From the NCBI GenBank assembly GCA_017440965.1, contig JAFSGH010000009.1:1-64000 (forward strand): DNA of 64,000 nucleotides. The letters run 5' to 3'. This DNA comes from Clostridia bacterium. Its GTDB lineage: Bacteria > Bacillota > Clostridia > Oscillospirales > Acutalibacteraceae. Shown one piece after another: positions 52,622-61,571 of this stretch (positions are counted from its first letter, which is position 1; every line of letters starts with the position of its first letter). The notes under the pieces were generated by a model, which was not told the DNA's origin, ran no database searches, and was given only the letters and a program-made list of their open reading frames with translations. Both the position numbers and the translations under genes were made by a program.

Positions 52622-55075
52622 TTAATCGCTGAGACCGACGGAATGTCTGAGAATACTTCTTGCATCGCTTGAATCAACAACAGCATCATTGTTTATGTCG
52701 GCTGCAAGCAGGAAGGCTTTGCCGAGGCTTTCAAGTCCGACAGCCTGTCTCAGAGCCAGTCTTGCATCCGCAGAGGATGTCTCACCGTTTCCGTCAGCAT
52801 CATATTTTACAACTATCACATATTCGCTGATAAGCTTTGATGCCTTATTGGTTATCTGTATTTTTGAATCAGAGCCGATATACTTATCTGAATCGGGAGC
52901 AACGCCCTTGAAATTCAAAAGGGTAAAGTATTTATTTTCAATGCTTGCCTTAACATCTGCAGGAGATGTGTTTTCGGGTACATAAACGATCTTTGCAGTA
53001 TGATCGACGGTATATGTGCAGCCCTTCTTTAATATAAGCTCTGCGGGAAGGGGCATAGGATAAGCACAGGTATCGCATTTTTCATCGAAGTCTGCATCCT
53101 TATGAGCAGATTTTTCATTTGTTACCGCCTTACAGGAAGCATCGGTACATTCCTTCCAATGTCCGTTTGCATCACTTTTCCAGGCTGAGGGAGTATGTGT
53201 GTGAGAGGCGGGAATAGTATAATTGAAGCCGATAATTGCCGTGCCGTATTCCTGATCTGCAGGAGGGGCGTATACTATAGCAGTATTGCCGTTTATTGTT
53301 GCTGAGACATCCTGATATCCGTCATCATCAACATAGAAAATGTAGTCATTGACAGCATAAAGAGTGATGTTGACATCATATTTATGTCCTGCAGCGAATT
53401 TGTCTGTTGCAGAAAGCTTTGTATAAGGGCTTGAGGTGGTATCGTACCATTCGACAGAATGGATCTCATAACCTGCCTTTGTGCTTACTGCAGTCATATC
53501 GGGAGTATTTCCTGCTACGGGAGCATCAATGCCTGTAACGGTTATAACCTCAACAGGAGTTTTATACTTGAAGGAGATTATTGCTTCATCTTCGTTTCCC
53601 ATGCTGTATACTTTTGCGTATTTTCCGTTGATTGAAGCGGAAATATCGGGAATAGGATAATCAGGATCAAGGTTGAATTTGTAAATACCGGTTGTTTCGA
53701 GGTATATGTCAACCGTATATTCTCTGCCTTCCGAGAAGCTTGTGATGTTGCTTATATAATTGCCGTAACCGTCTGTTGAATCAAACCATTCAATATTTGC
53801 AATTCTATAGCCTGTTCCGGTAACTGTTCCGAGCATATCTGCCGTTCCGCCGGCAAAGGGTACTGCAATGTCTGTGACCGAAACTGATGTGATGTCCTGA
53901 GGAATTGTGTAGTAGTAAAGTATCTCACAGTAGAGATTGCTGGAGGCATCCTTATTTACCTGAGCTGTATCTCCGTTGATTTTTGCCGTAGCGACAACAT
54001 CACCGTTGCTCGTTTTGAAGGTAAATCCGTCTTTTGCTCTGATGCATATCAGAAGACGGTAGGTTTTTCCTGCTTCGAAGGTATCGCTTTCCTGAAGATC
54101 ATTGTAGCTTCCGAACTGTCCTTCCCAGCTGATGTCTGCAATCTCATATGCGTCGCTGTCAATGGTGCAGGAGAAATCCGGTGCTTTGCCGGCTTCAGGA
54201 ATTTCAATTGAGCTTACATTGATATTCGTTATTACGGGACTTACGGTATAAGATATCTTTAAGCCTGCGGCTTTACCGCCGTTTGTCACGGCATATATCG
54301 GCTCTGCTGCCGTGCCGTTGATTTTTGCCGCGAAAGCAGGACAGTCATCACCGTCTGTTTTAAGCTTTGTGCCGGGATTTGCCTGTACAAAAACTTCTAC
54401 GGTATACTTATGGTTAGCTATAAACTTGTCGGTTGCTGTCATAGGCTTGTTTGCCGTATCGTCATGCCAGCCGACCATTGAGACTGTATATGTGTCTGAA
54501 TGGGGTAAGGCCTCAAAATCGGGAGTATCGTCCATCTGAGGAATATTTAAGCCGGTTATAAAGACATTCGGGATCTCTTTGTATTCGCAGGCATCGAATG
54601 TATAAGATACAACAAGTATTTCGCTGATATTATAGCCTGTGATTCCTGAAACCTTTGCTTTATTTCCGTTTATTGTAACATTGACATCGGGGGATATTCC
54701 ATCAGTCTTGAATTTATATCCCTCTGCTGCCTTTATTACTATTGCAACGGTGTATGTGGAGCCTTCAAAAAATAATGAATTGCGCTTATTTAAATAGACG
54801 CTTTGGTTGGCGTTGACCTTGCGACTCCAGCTTACGCCGTTTTTTGAGAATTCCGACTGTGCATCGAACTGCGTTGTGGATGTACAGCCCGTGCCGTAGG
54901 TTGCATTATAATCGGGAGCAACTCCGGGACGCGGGGTGTCAATATCTACGATTGTAATTCCTTCTCTTATCGTTACTGCCTCTGATACAGGATTTATTGC
55001 AGGGAAAATGCCTGCAACCATGACAATCGAGAGCATGATCGAAAGGATCGCTGAAAAGAGTCTGTTTTTGTTCAT
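52622..55075 (-). CDS. Secreted repeat protein with C-terminal dockerin (817 aa)
   Basis: A signal peptide covers about residues 1-33. Six or so diverged repeats of about 100 residues follow, each beginning with a VTDIAVPFAG / VTGIDAPVAGNTPD type strand and containing WFD or WYD and REYTVDIYLE / HKYDVNITLY motifs. I do not recognise the domain, though it resembles beta-sandwich repeats of surface proteins. A His/Cys-rich part (HTHTPSAWKSDANGHWKEC) precedes the dockerin: DADGNGETSSADARLALRQA and DINNDAVVDSSDARSILRHS. It would attach to cohesin partners outside the cell. AAGGAG precedes the start. It is divergent from the LuxR regulator gene. Confidence 0.82.
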   Translation of the reverse strand: MNKNRLFSAILSIMLSIVMVAGIFPAINPVSEAVTIREGITIVDIDTPRPGVAPDYNATYGTGCTSTTQFDAQSEFSKNGVSWSRKVNANQSVYLNKRNSLFFEGSTYTVAIVIKAAEGYKFKTDGISPDVNVTINGNKAKVSGITGYNISEILVVSYTFDACEYKEIPNVFITGLNIPQMDDTPDFEALPHSDTYTVSMVGWHDDTANKPMTATDKFIANHKYTVEVFVQANPGTKLKTDGDDCPAFAAKINGTAAEPIYAVTNGGKAAGLKISYTVSPVITNINVSSIEIPEAGKAPDFSCTIDSDAYEIADISWEGQFGSYNDLQESDTFEAGKTYRLLICIRAKDGFTFKTSNGDVVATAKINGDTAQVNKDASSNLYCEILYYYTIPQDITSVSVTDIAVPFAGGTADMLGTVTGTGYRIANIEWFDSTDGYGNYISNITSFSEGREYTVDIYLETTGIYKFNLDPDYPIPDISASINGKYAKVYSMGNEDEAIISFKYKTPVEVITVTGIDAPVAGNTPDMTAVSTKAGYEIHSVEWYDTTSSPYTKLSATDKFAAGHKYDVNITLYAVNDYIFYVDDDGYQDVSATINGNTAIVYAPPADQEYGTAIIGFNYTIPASHTHTPSAWKSDANGHWKECTDASCKAVTNEKSAHKDADFDEKCDTCAYPMPLPAELILKKGCTYTVDHTAKIVYVPENTSPADVKASIENKYFTLLNFKGVAPDSDKYIGSDSKIQITNKASKLISEYVIVVKYDADGNGETSSADARLALRQAVGLESLGKAFLLAADINNDAVVDSSDARSILRHSVGLSD

Positions 55076-55218
55076 TTGAATCCGCTCCTTTTGTTTTCGT
55101 CAGTTAAGGTCTTGACCTGACAAAAATATTTTGATAATATTGATAATAACAGAAAAAATAAAATTAATTTCAACTGCTATAATCTGATTACAGTTTAACT
55201 TATTACTATGTTCCGTGT

Positions 55219-55290
55219 CCCCACACCGTGTAATTAAAAAAGTGTAGTTTTTGAGTTTTGCCGTTAAATAGTGTGGGAAAAAGTGTGGGA
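55219..55290. promoter_or_regulatory. GTGTGGGA direct repeats and an inverted CCCACAC site
   Basis: GTGTGGGA at 55271-55278 and 55283-55290 (12-nt period), and the inverted ccccacac at 55219-55226, lie between the divergent dockerin and LuxR genes. They are candidate operators, possibly for autoregulation by the LuxR protein. Confidence 0.45.
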
Positions 55291-55322
55291 TGCGGATAAA
55301 TTTTTTTATTGCGGAGATTATT

Positions 55323-56495
55323 ATGAAAAACAAGGTGTTTTTGATTCCCTTGGTATTATCAGCGATGCTCTCCCTTTGCGGCTTTAAGTCTACGGGAGAA
55401 AAGAATATGAGCCTCGCTGTTATCTATGGTGTTGCGGCTGTTACTTCCGTTATCGTTTTTCTTGTTTATATTTTCGGTATCAGGAAAAAGAGTCCCTGGT
55501 TCGTTCTGTTGTTTTCCTCTGTGTTTGTCGTGAATGTGGGGTATTTTTCCCTTTCAGTTTCAAAATCTCTTGAGGAGGCTCTTCTTGCAAACAGAATATC
55601 ATATCTCGGCTCAGTATTTCTTCCCATGTCGATCCTTATGATAATTCTTGATATAACAAAGACAAAATACGGAAAGCTTTTTACAGGAACGCTTATCGGT
55701 GCGGGTATTTTGATCTTTTTACTGGCGGCAAGCCCCGGCTACCTTGATGTTTATTACAAGGAAGTAAGCTTTGTGATCATTGACGGTGTTTCTCAGCTTG
55801 ATAAGGTCTACGGACCTCTTCATATAATCTATCTTTTTTATCTGCTGATATATTTTTCTGCAATGATCACTTTGATTATTATAAAAACCGTAAAGAAGAG
55901 AATAGACAGTATAGGTGAGGCACTTATTTTGTTGGCTTCTGTATTTGTAAATATCGCAGTCTGGCTATTTGAACAGTTTATCAGATTGGATTTTGAAATT
56001 CTTTCCGTTTCGTATACAATAACTGTACTTTTTCTGCTTTGCTTGTGTTTTCTTATTCAGGAAAATGAAAAGAAAAGCCTTGCCGCAAGGGTAGGCTGTG
56101 AAGAAGATGCTGTATTGCCGAAAAAAACAGAGCTTACCGAAGAAAGCGGCGAAACTAAAGAGGCTATCCCTGCAGAAAGCTTTGAAGCAGACAAAAACAG
56201 CTTTAATCAGGATTCAACCCGTGCAGATGAAAATAACTTTATTGCAGACACGGATGAGGACTTCTTTGAAACCGAGGAGTATCGCAGTTTTATGTACGGT
56301 CTCGGACAGCTCACTCATACGGAGAATATAATTTACGGTTATTATATTGAAGGAAAATCAACAAAGGAGATCCTTGCTTTACTTGATATAACGGAGAATA
56401 CGCTTAAATATCATAATAAAAATATTTACGGAAAACTCGGAGTTTCGTCAAGAAAGCAGCTTAAGGAAATCGCTTATAAGATCAATAATGCATAA
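55323..56495 (+). CDS. Membrane-embedded LuxR-type regulator (390 aa)
   Basis: Eight hydrophobic segments fill residues 1-250, resembling the N-terminal 7TM/16TM sensor regions of some histidine kinases. An acidic linker follows (about 255-320), then a C-terminal LuxR/GerE helix-turn-helix (about 330-388: IIYGYYIEGKSTKEILALL, ITENTLKYHNKNIYGKLGV). There is no kinase or receiver domain, so the sensor would act on DNA directly from the membrane. Start 55323 has GGAG 6 nt upstream; an upstream ATG at 55290 lacks a ribosome site. Likely target: the divergent dockerin gene or its own promoter. Confidence 0.85.
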   Translation: MKNKVFLIPLVLSAMLSLCGFKSTGEKNMSLAVIYGVAAVTSVIVFLVYIFGIRKKSPWFVLLFSSVFVVNVGYFSLSVSKSLEEALLANRISYLGSVFLPMSILMIILDITKTKYGKLFTGTLIGAGILIFLLAASPGYLDVYYKEVSFVIIDGVSQLDKVYGPLHIIYLFYLLIYFSAMITLIIIKTVKKRIDSIGEALILLASVFVNIAVWLFEQFIRLDFEILSVSYTITVLFLLCLCFLIQENEKKSLAARVGCEEDAVLPKKTELTEESGETKEAIPAESFEADKNSFNQDSTRADENNFIADTDEDFFETEEYRSFMYGLGQLTHTENIIYGYYIEGKSTKEILALLDITENTLKYHNKNIYGKLGVSSRKQLKEIAYKINNA

Positions 56496-56531
56496 AATCA
56501 GCGCTCCCCGAAAAAAGGGAGCGCTGATTTA
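56495..56531 (+). terminator. Terminator after the LuxR gene
   Basis: 14-bp stem aaatcagcgctccc / gggagcgctgattt, with only a short T-run. Confidence 0.7.
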
Positions 56532-56648
56532 ATAATCTGACTCGTATTCGTGAGAGCCGGCATTTAATATTACTCGTAGCTGTGAGATTCTGTCTGAATC
56601 GGGATCATCTTGATAAAAGCCTTCTCGGCAGAGGATAACAGAAAGCTC

Positions 56649-58193
56649 TTACTCGTTTTTCCAAAGCTCGGGATCATAATAATATAAGGGCTTCCACGGT
56701 CTTTGATAATCCGTTCCGACTCTTTTATATCCGAATGCGGCTTCGTTATTTCCGAGAAGCACGGCATTGTCTATCCTTGCCCAGCCCTCTGTTGCATTGC
56801 CTCTTTCGATTCCTATATGGTAGTTTGTACTTTCGGGGACCGTAAAATCCATCTGAACATCCTGCCATTCGGTGTTTGAAAAATCCTTTGATGCAATAAG
56901 CTCACCCGTATCAAGCCTTCTTACAAACATACGGCAGGTGCAGCCTGAGGTCTGAAGCCTTGCCCAGAAGCAGCAGGGTTCAGCGGAGGAAATATAAAGT
57001 CCCTGATATATAGCGGCATCACCCTCATCAAGATGGGCAATATAGCCGTATGCCTTATCTTCCTGACCTGCTTCGTCTAAGCCGACACCTACAGAATCGG
57101 GATTTTTGTTTTTTCTGTCGCTCCAGAAAACAAAGCCGCCGTTTTCAAAGCCGCCGTTAAGGAAGCTTTTTGAAGAGTGAAAGAAATTCATATCGGTTAT
57201 CTGTGTTTCAAAGAAGTTCGGCTCAATTGCATCTATTGTGTTTCTCTCAAAGCGGAGCTTTGTTACGGGCGGATAACCGTTTCTTGTTGTGTAAGGATTG
57301 TAATTCCAGTTGCCCACCGTCTGAAAATAATTATCGTGAACATAAACATTTCTTACTTCTATCCTGCTCTGGTCGGGACAGTCGATTCCCCAGAGTATCA
57401 TTCCGAAGGCCTTACAGTGATCAGAACGAAGCTCGTTGTGATCTATTTCAATATTAAGTGACGGCTGCGGCTCATCAGAAGACCACCATTCGCTTTTTCT
57501 CGGATCCTTATAAGAAGAGAAGATATATACGGAATCATCTCCTGTGTTCATTTTACAGCCCGTGATCCTTACATTCTGACAGTTCATAAGGCAGATGCCG
57601 TCGCCGTTGCCGTGGCTCCAGTTATCTATTTTAACATTTTTTATAAGCCCGTTTCTGCTTGTAAAGGGCATCAAAGCATATGAATGATAGTTTGTGATAT
57701 GTATATCGGATATTGTAAAGCCGTCAACCCTGTAAAAGCCGATGGGACATATCTTTATAATAAGCTCAGGCACATCATCGGGCATCATCCTTACAGTACC
57801 GTTGCCCGTGATCCTGATATTTTTTGTGCCCTCGGGTGCGAATATAAGCGGATAATTATAGTACCATAAATGGCTCCACTTTATGTCGGCTGATATATTA
57901 TGACCGTATTGCGGTTTGTACGGTATATATCCGCCGTCTACAGGCTTTACATAATCATCCTGCGAGCTGCTCTGAAAAAGCTCTGCACCGTCCTCAAAAT
58001 GAAGCTCAACATTATCCCTTAATATGATACCGCCGCTGAGAAAGACCTTGCCCCTTGTCAGTATAACGGTGCCGCCGCCGCTGTTATAAGCATCGTCAAT
58101 GGCTCGCTGTATAGCCTCACGGTCATTGGTTTTTCCGTCTCCCTTTGCATTATAGGGCGCATCCGTTACATAAGCTCTGAAGGAACTGTTCAT
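56649..58193 (-). CDS. GH28-like right-handed beta-helix glycosidase (514 aa)
   Basis: Starts YVTDAPYNAKGDGKTNDREA, the pectate-lyase superfamily start that also opens GH28 polygalacturonases. The beta-helix has GNGDGICLMNC, MNTGDDSVYI (the paired Asp of GH28) and DHCKAFGMILWG. Residues about 350-490 form a separate jelly-roll-like domain (FENGGFVFWSDR, YIAHLDEGDAAIYQGLY). There is no signal peptide, so it would act on imported oligogalacturonides or related glycosides. The family's GHG motif is not obvious, so the exact activity is open. Confidence 0.78.
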   Translation of the reverse strand: MNSSFRAYVTDAPYNAKGDGKTNDREAIQRAIDDAYNSGGGTVILTRGKVFLSGGIILRDNVELHFEDGAELFQSSSQDDYVKPVDGGYIPYKPQYGHNISADIKWSHLWYYNYPLIFAPEGTKNIRITGNGTVRMMPDDVPELIIKICPIGFYRVDGFTISDIHITNYHSYALMPFTSRNGLIKNVKIDNWSHGNGDGICLMNCQNVRITGCKMNTGDDSVYIFSSYKDPRKSEWWSSDEPQPSLNIEIDHNELRSDHCKAFGMILWGIDCPDQSRIEVRNVYVHDNYFQTVGNWNYNPYTTRNGYPPVTKLRFERNTIDAIEPNFFETQITDMNFFHSSKSFLNGGFENGGFVFWSDRKNKNPDSVGVGLDEAGQEDKAYGYIAHLDEGDAAIYQGLYISSAEPCCFWARLQTSGCTCRMFVRRLDTGELIASKDFSNTEWQDVQMDFTVPESTNYHIGIERGNATEGWARIDNAVLLGNNEAAFGYKRVGTDYQRPWKPLYYYDPELWKNE

Positions 58194-58319
58194 ATCAAAA
58201 ACCTCACAAAATCGATGTTAATTATATTCTATCACACGGGCTTTTCTTTCTCAAGGATATATTTCAGTTATTTTTATCTGATGAAAGCCATTTTCAGGAG
58301 GCTATAGAAGCTTTTTGCG

Positions 58320-58469
58320 CATAAAAATATTTGCCCGCAAGAAAACGGCTTCGCCGTACGCCTGCGGCGAAACGCTTTCGTATAGTCCATCGCCGAGGGA
58401 AGTTTACTTCCCGTTCGGCGGGACATATAATCTTTTTACTTTATAGGAAGGAATTTCCTATAAAGTAAA
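58320..58469 (-). repeat. Hairpin-rich intergenic repeat, copy of the ATATGTCCC family
   Basis: On the minus strand: tttactttataggaaattcc with its own palindromic partner, gattatatgtcccgccgaac, gggaagtaaacttccc, then small stems cggc-gaa-gccg and cgccgcaggcg. The part 58402-58469 matches 30209-30275. Nothing else is supported in 58194-58465. Confidence 0.6.
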
Positions 58470-58500
58470 AAAAGAGCATCCGCTTAAGCGAATGCCCCCT
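58464..58500 (-). terminator. Terminator of the M28 peptidase gene
   Basis: Minus-strand stem GGGGCATTCGC / GCGGATGCTC followed by seven T. Confidence 0.8.
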
Positions 58501-58507
58501 TAGAAAG

Positions 58508-59749
58508 TTATTGCTTTGCTCCGTTGTCGAACATTTCAAGAGTCTTTACTGTTGCGGCGAAGCAGTTTTCAATACCCTTCTTGTTCATATTTGTGTATGT
58601 ATCAAGGCGGGTGTGATAGTATCTTTCAAGCTTGTGATTAAGTCCCGTGATACCGGCTGCTCTGAATCCACCCTGAGTAAATGCGGCAGCATCAACAGCA
58701 CCGCCGAGGGGAGGTATCCAGCCCTTTTGGCAGGAAACTCCGACCTCCTGAGCTGCTTCATAGAAGAGATCTGCAAGCTCGGCATCGGATTTTACCGTAC
58801 CGTTGAGATCACGGTAGTTTGCCATAAGATACTTTGGATCGTTAATAGTATCAAATGAATAAATGAAGGTGGGAACATCCTTATATGCATCGGGATGGGC
58901 ATCTACCCATGCCTTTGCACCGCGAAGACCTATCTCCTCTGAACCTGTAAGAATGACACCGATCTCTGTGTTTTCAAGCTCGATTCCCGCATCCTTGAGA
59001 GCCTTGAGAACTGCGATACCCATATAACAGCCTGTAAGGTTGTCGTTTGCACCGTCAACAACTCTGTTGTAGTTTTCCATAAAGTAAAGACCGATAACAA
59101 AGGGTACGAAGATAAGACCGATGAGACCTGCCTTTGTGAGAGGATCGGACATATCGGGCATACCGAAGCCGATTCCGTTCTTTGCGACACTTATTATTGA
59201 GATAATAAGATAGTAAAGAGCTCCGAGAGCAACAGATATTGCGTGTCCCTCAAAGCCTACTCCGCCCAGAGCATAGTTTACGGGCCATTCCCAGGTGGCA
59301 TCAGGATGACCGTTGAAGATTATTCTTCTTTTTGTTTCGCCTGTGCATTTCTTGACGGCGGTCACATTGTGGCTGGTCTTTTCCTTGAAAAGACGGTCAA
59401 GAGTTTTTTTATAGAGACCGAATTCAAGAATGGTAAATGCAAAGCCTGCAATAATAAGAGGAATTGCAAAAACCGGTGCAAAGAAGAAAAGAACAACAGA
59501 CATAAGCACGAAGGTGCAGGTGAAATATATCCAGCCGTAAAATGCCTTAGGGTTTACCTTGAAGGACTCAACCTTTACATCCTCACAGCCGCATTCGTTT
59601 TTGAGAACCTGTGCCATATATTCGCAGGATTTTTTCTCTCCCTCTGAGCCGGGATCTCTTTTGCCGAAGGTTTTTATGATGTGAGTTATCTCATCTATCA
59701 TATACTGAGCGGCATTTTCCTTTGTGTCAATGATTTTTTTCAGATCCAT
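58508..59749 (-). CDS. M28-type zinc peptidase with inserted membrane helices (413 aa)
   Basis: Di-zinc aminopeptidase fold: His148 in NGHPD, Asp236 in GANDN, Glu271-Glu272 in GSEEIG, Asp in YSFDT and the C-terminal His in YYHTRLDT keep the full ligand set. Four membrane segments are present: about 72-90 and 93-113 before the catalytic part, and about 168-190 and 205-225 between the first and second zinc ligands. There is no cleavable signal. It is probably a membrane peptidase acting on peptides at one membrane face. Monocistronic, with promoter and terminator. Confidence 0.85.
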   Translation of the reverse strand: MDLKKIIDTKENAAQYMIDEITHIIKTFGKRDPGSEGEKKSCEYMAQVLKNECGCEDVKVESFKVNPKAFYGWIYFTCTFVLMSVVLFFFAPVFAIPLIIAGFAFTILEFGLYKKTLDRLFKEKTSHNVTAVKKCTGETKRRIIFNGHPDATWEWPVNYALGGVGFEGHAISVALGALYYLIISIISVAKNGIGFGMPDMSDPLTKAGLIGLIFVPFVIGLYFMENYNRVVDGANDNLTGCYMGIAVLKALKDAGIELENTEIGVILTGSEEIGLRGAKAWVDAHPDAYKDVPTFIYSFDTINDPKYLMANYRDLNGTVKSDAELADLFYEAAQEVGVSCQKGWIPPLGGAVDAAAFTQGGFRAAGITGLNHKLERYYHTRLDTYTNMNKKGIENCFAATVKTLEMFDNGAKQ

Positions 59750-59780
59750 AATAACGCTCCTTTAACAATAAATTAACACA

Positions 59781-59810
59781 ATATTATCATTACATTTACA
59801 ATTTTGTCAA
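59781..59810 (-). promoter_or_regulatory. Promoter of the M28 peptidase gene
   Basis: Minus strand TTGACA, 18-nt spacer, TAATAT. Confidence 0.65.
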
Positions 59811-59932
59811 CTAAAATATCGGATTTGTAGGAATAATTAATATATTTTCATTTGCGTGTCAATGTGCCATATTTTATAGATAAACAAACAATGTCTCAAG
59901 TATTAAAAAATTGTAAATAATTCGTCAAAATA

Positions 59933-59961
59933 TTGAAAAGACTTATTTTTATGCTTATAAT
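59933..59961 (+). promoter_or_regulatory. Promoter of the A-C-ACP operon
   Basis: TTGAAA at 59933, 17-nt spacer, TATAAT at 59956, 55 nt before the adenylation gene. Confidence 0.75.
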
Positions 59962-60015
59962 TATACAGATTATATGATTTTTGTCTCAGTATCGAGACCA
60001 TAAAGGGTGAAGAGA

Positions 60016-61554
60016 ATGAAACTTGAAAACATCCCCACTATAAGAGATCTTCTGGATATTGCTCCCGAAAAGCATAACGACAGAGCTTTTATTAAATACT
60101 TAAGAGACGGTGCTGTTGTAGAGAGATCCTTCAGTGAGGTAAGAAGCGACAGCCTTGCCTTCTGCAGAAAGCTTCGCAATGAGCTGCCCGAAAGAACACA
60201 TATAGTAATAATCAGTAAGACTACATACGAATATATGATCGCGATGACGGGTATTCTTATCAGCAATAATGTAGCGATTCCCGTTGATCCCGATTCCTCA
60301 GCAGAAGAGCTTTCAAAAATTATGAAGGATGCTGATGCGACAGCTATAATTTATGAGCACAGTATGGAGGACAGAATAAATGAGCTTAAAACTCTTTATC
60401 CTGCTCTCAGCTTCACCTTTGATATCGGCACTCCCGAGGAATTTGCCGGTATCTATGAAAAGTATTCCGATGCATCCGAATATGCTTCTCTTTCCGATAT
60501 AAGAATGGAACCCGAAGCTTGCTCGCTTATAATTTATACATCAGGTACAACAGGGGATAAGAAGGGCGTTATGCTCTCAAGCAATGCACTTGTTGCCAAT
60601 CTTATGTTTACTCCCTATAGTGATATAGTTGTCCGTGCGGATGTTATTCTTTCTATTCTCCCCATGCACCATATCTTCTGCTTTGTTGCAGGATATTTAG
60701 GACCGCTTAAGATAGGCAGCTGTATCTGTCTTAACGGTGAAATGCGTGACCTTTTCAAGAATATGCTTATTTTTAAACCCCATCAGATACGCGTTGTTCC
60801 GATGATCGCTCAGGCACTTCTGGGCCGTATTCGTGCAATTCAGGCTAAAAATCCCGAGCTTTCCCCCAAGGAGGCTGCTGCTCTTGTTACCGGAGGAAAT
60901 CTTGATGTGTTGCTTTCGGGCGGTGCTTATCTTGATCCTGCTCTTTGCCGTGCATTTGATGAGTACGGAATTTTCCTTCGCCAGGGCTACGGTATGAGTG
61001 AGGCAGGCTGTAAGATCACTGTTCCCGATTTTGATTGCTCATATGAAAGTGTCGGAAGACTTATGGATATCGTTGATGTGCGTATCGTCGGCGGTGAGAT
61101 CCAGGTCGATACCCCCTGCAGAATGTTAGGCTATTATAACCGTCCCGAGGAAACAGCGGAAGCAATCACTGAGGACGGATGGCTTCGCACGGGTGATATA
61201 GGAAAGGTCGGCGAGGACAGACAGCTGTATATCACCGGCAGACTTAAAAATCTCATAATTCTTTCCAACGGAGAAAATGTTTCTCCCGAAGGGATTGAAA
61301 ACAGATATATGACCAATAAGCTCGTAAAAGAGGTTATTGTATATGCAGATAAGGACGTTATCGTTGCGGAGATATATCCTGATGAGGAATATGCTCAGCA
61401 GGCAGGAATAACGGATATGACGGCTTCTCTTGAAGAGTTTACCGAGAAACTCAATGAGAACGCTTTGCCCTCACACATTGTTGCAAGGCTTATTGTACGC
61501 AATACGCCTCTTGAAAAGACCGCTCTCGGTAAGATCAAGCGCGGCGTTAACTGA
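60016..61554 (+). CDS. Stand-alone adenylation enzyme (acyl/aminoacyl-ACP or CoA ligase, 512 aa)
   Basis: AMP-forming ligase of the ANL superfamily. Core motifs in order: IIYTSGTTGDKKGVML (A3), a central VLSILPMHHIF, RQGYGMSEAG (A5), WLRTGDIG (A7), GRLKNLIILSNGEN (A8) and the C-terminal catalytic Lys in KTALGKIKRG (A10). It is shorter than long-chain acyl-CoA synthetases. It starts an operon with a condensation protein (17 nt) and a carrier protein, so it probably loads that carrier. ATG 60016 is preferred to GTG 60007; AAAGGG lies upstream. Substrate class (fatty, aryl or amino acid) cannot be read reliably. Confidence 0.85.
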   Translation: MKLENIPTIRDLLDIAPEKHNDRAFIKYLRDGAVVERSFSEVRSDSLAFCRKLRNELPERTHIVIISKTTYEYMIAMTGILISNNVAIPVDPDSSAEELSKIMKDADATAIIYEHSMEDRINELKTLYPALSFTFDIGTPEEFAGIYEKYSDASEYASLSDIRMEPEACSLIIYTSGTTGDKKGVMLSSNALVANLMFTPYSDIVVRADVILSILPMHHIFCFVAGYLGPLKIGSCICLNGEMRDLFKNMLIFKPHQIRVVPMIAQALLGRIRAIQAKNPELSPKEAAALVTGGNLDVLLSGGAYLDPALCRAFDEYGIFLRQGYGMSEAGCKITVPDFDCSYESVGRLMDIVDVRIVGGEIQVDTPCRMLGYYNRPEETAEAITEDGWLRTGDIGKVGEDRQLYITGRLKNLIILSNGENVSPEGIENRYMTNKLVKEVIVYADKDVIVAEIYPDEEYAQQAGITDMTASLEEFTEKLNENALPSHIVARLIVRNTPLEKTALGKIKRGVN

Positions 61555-61571
61555 AACGGAGGAGAGGACCT

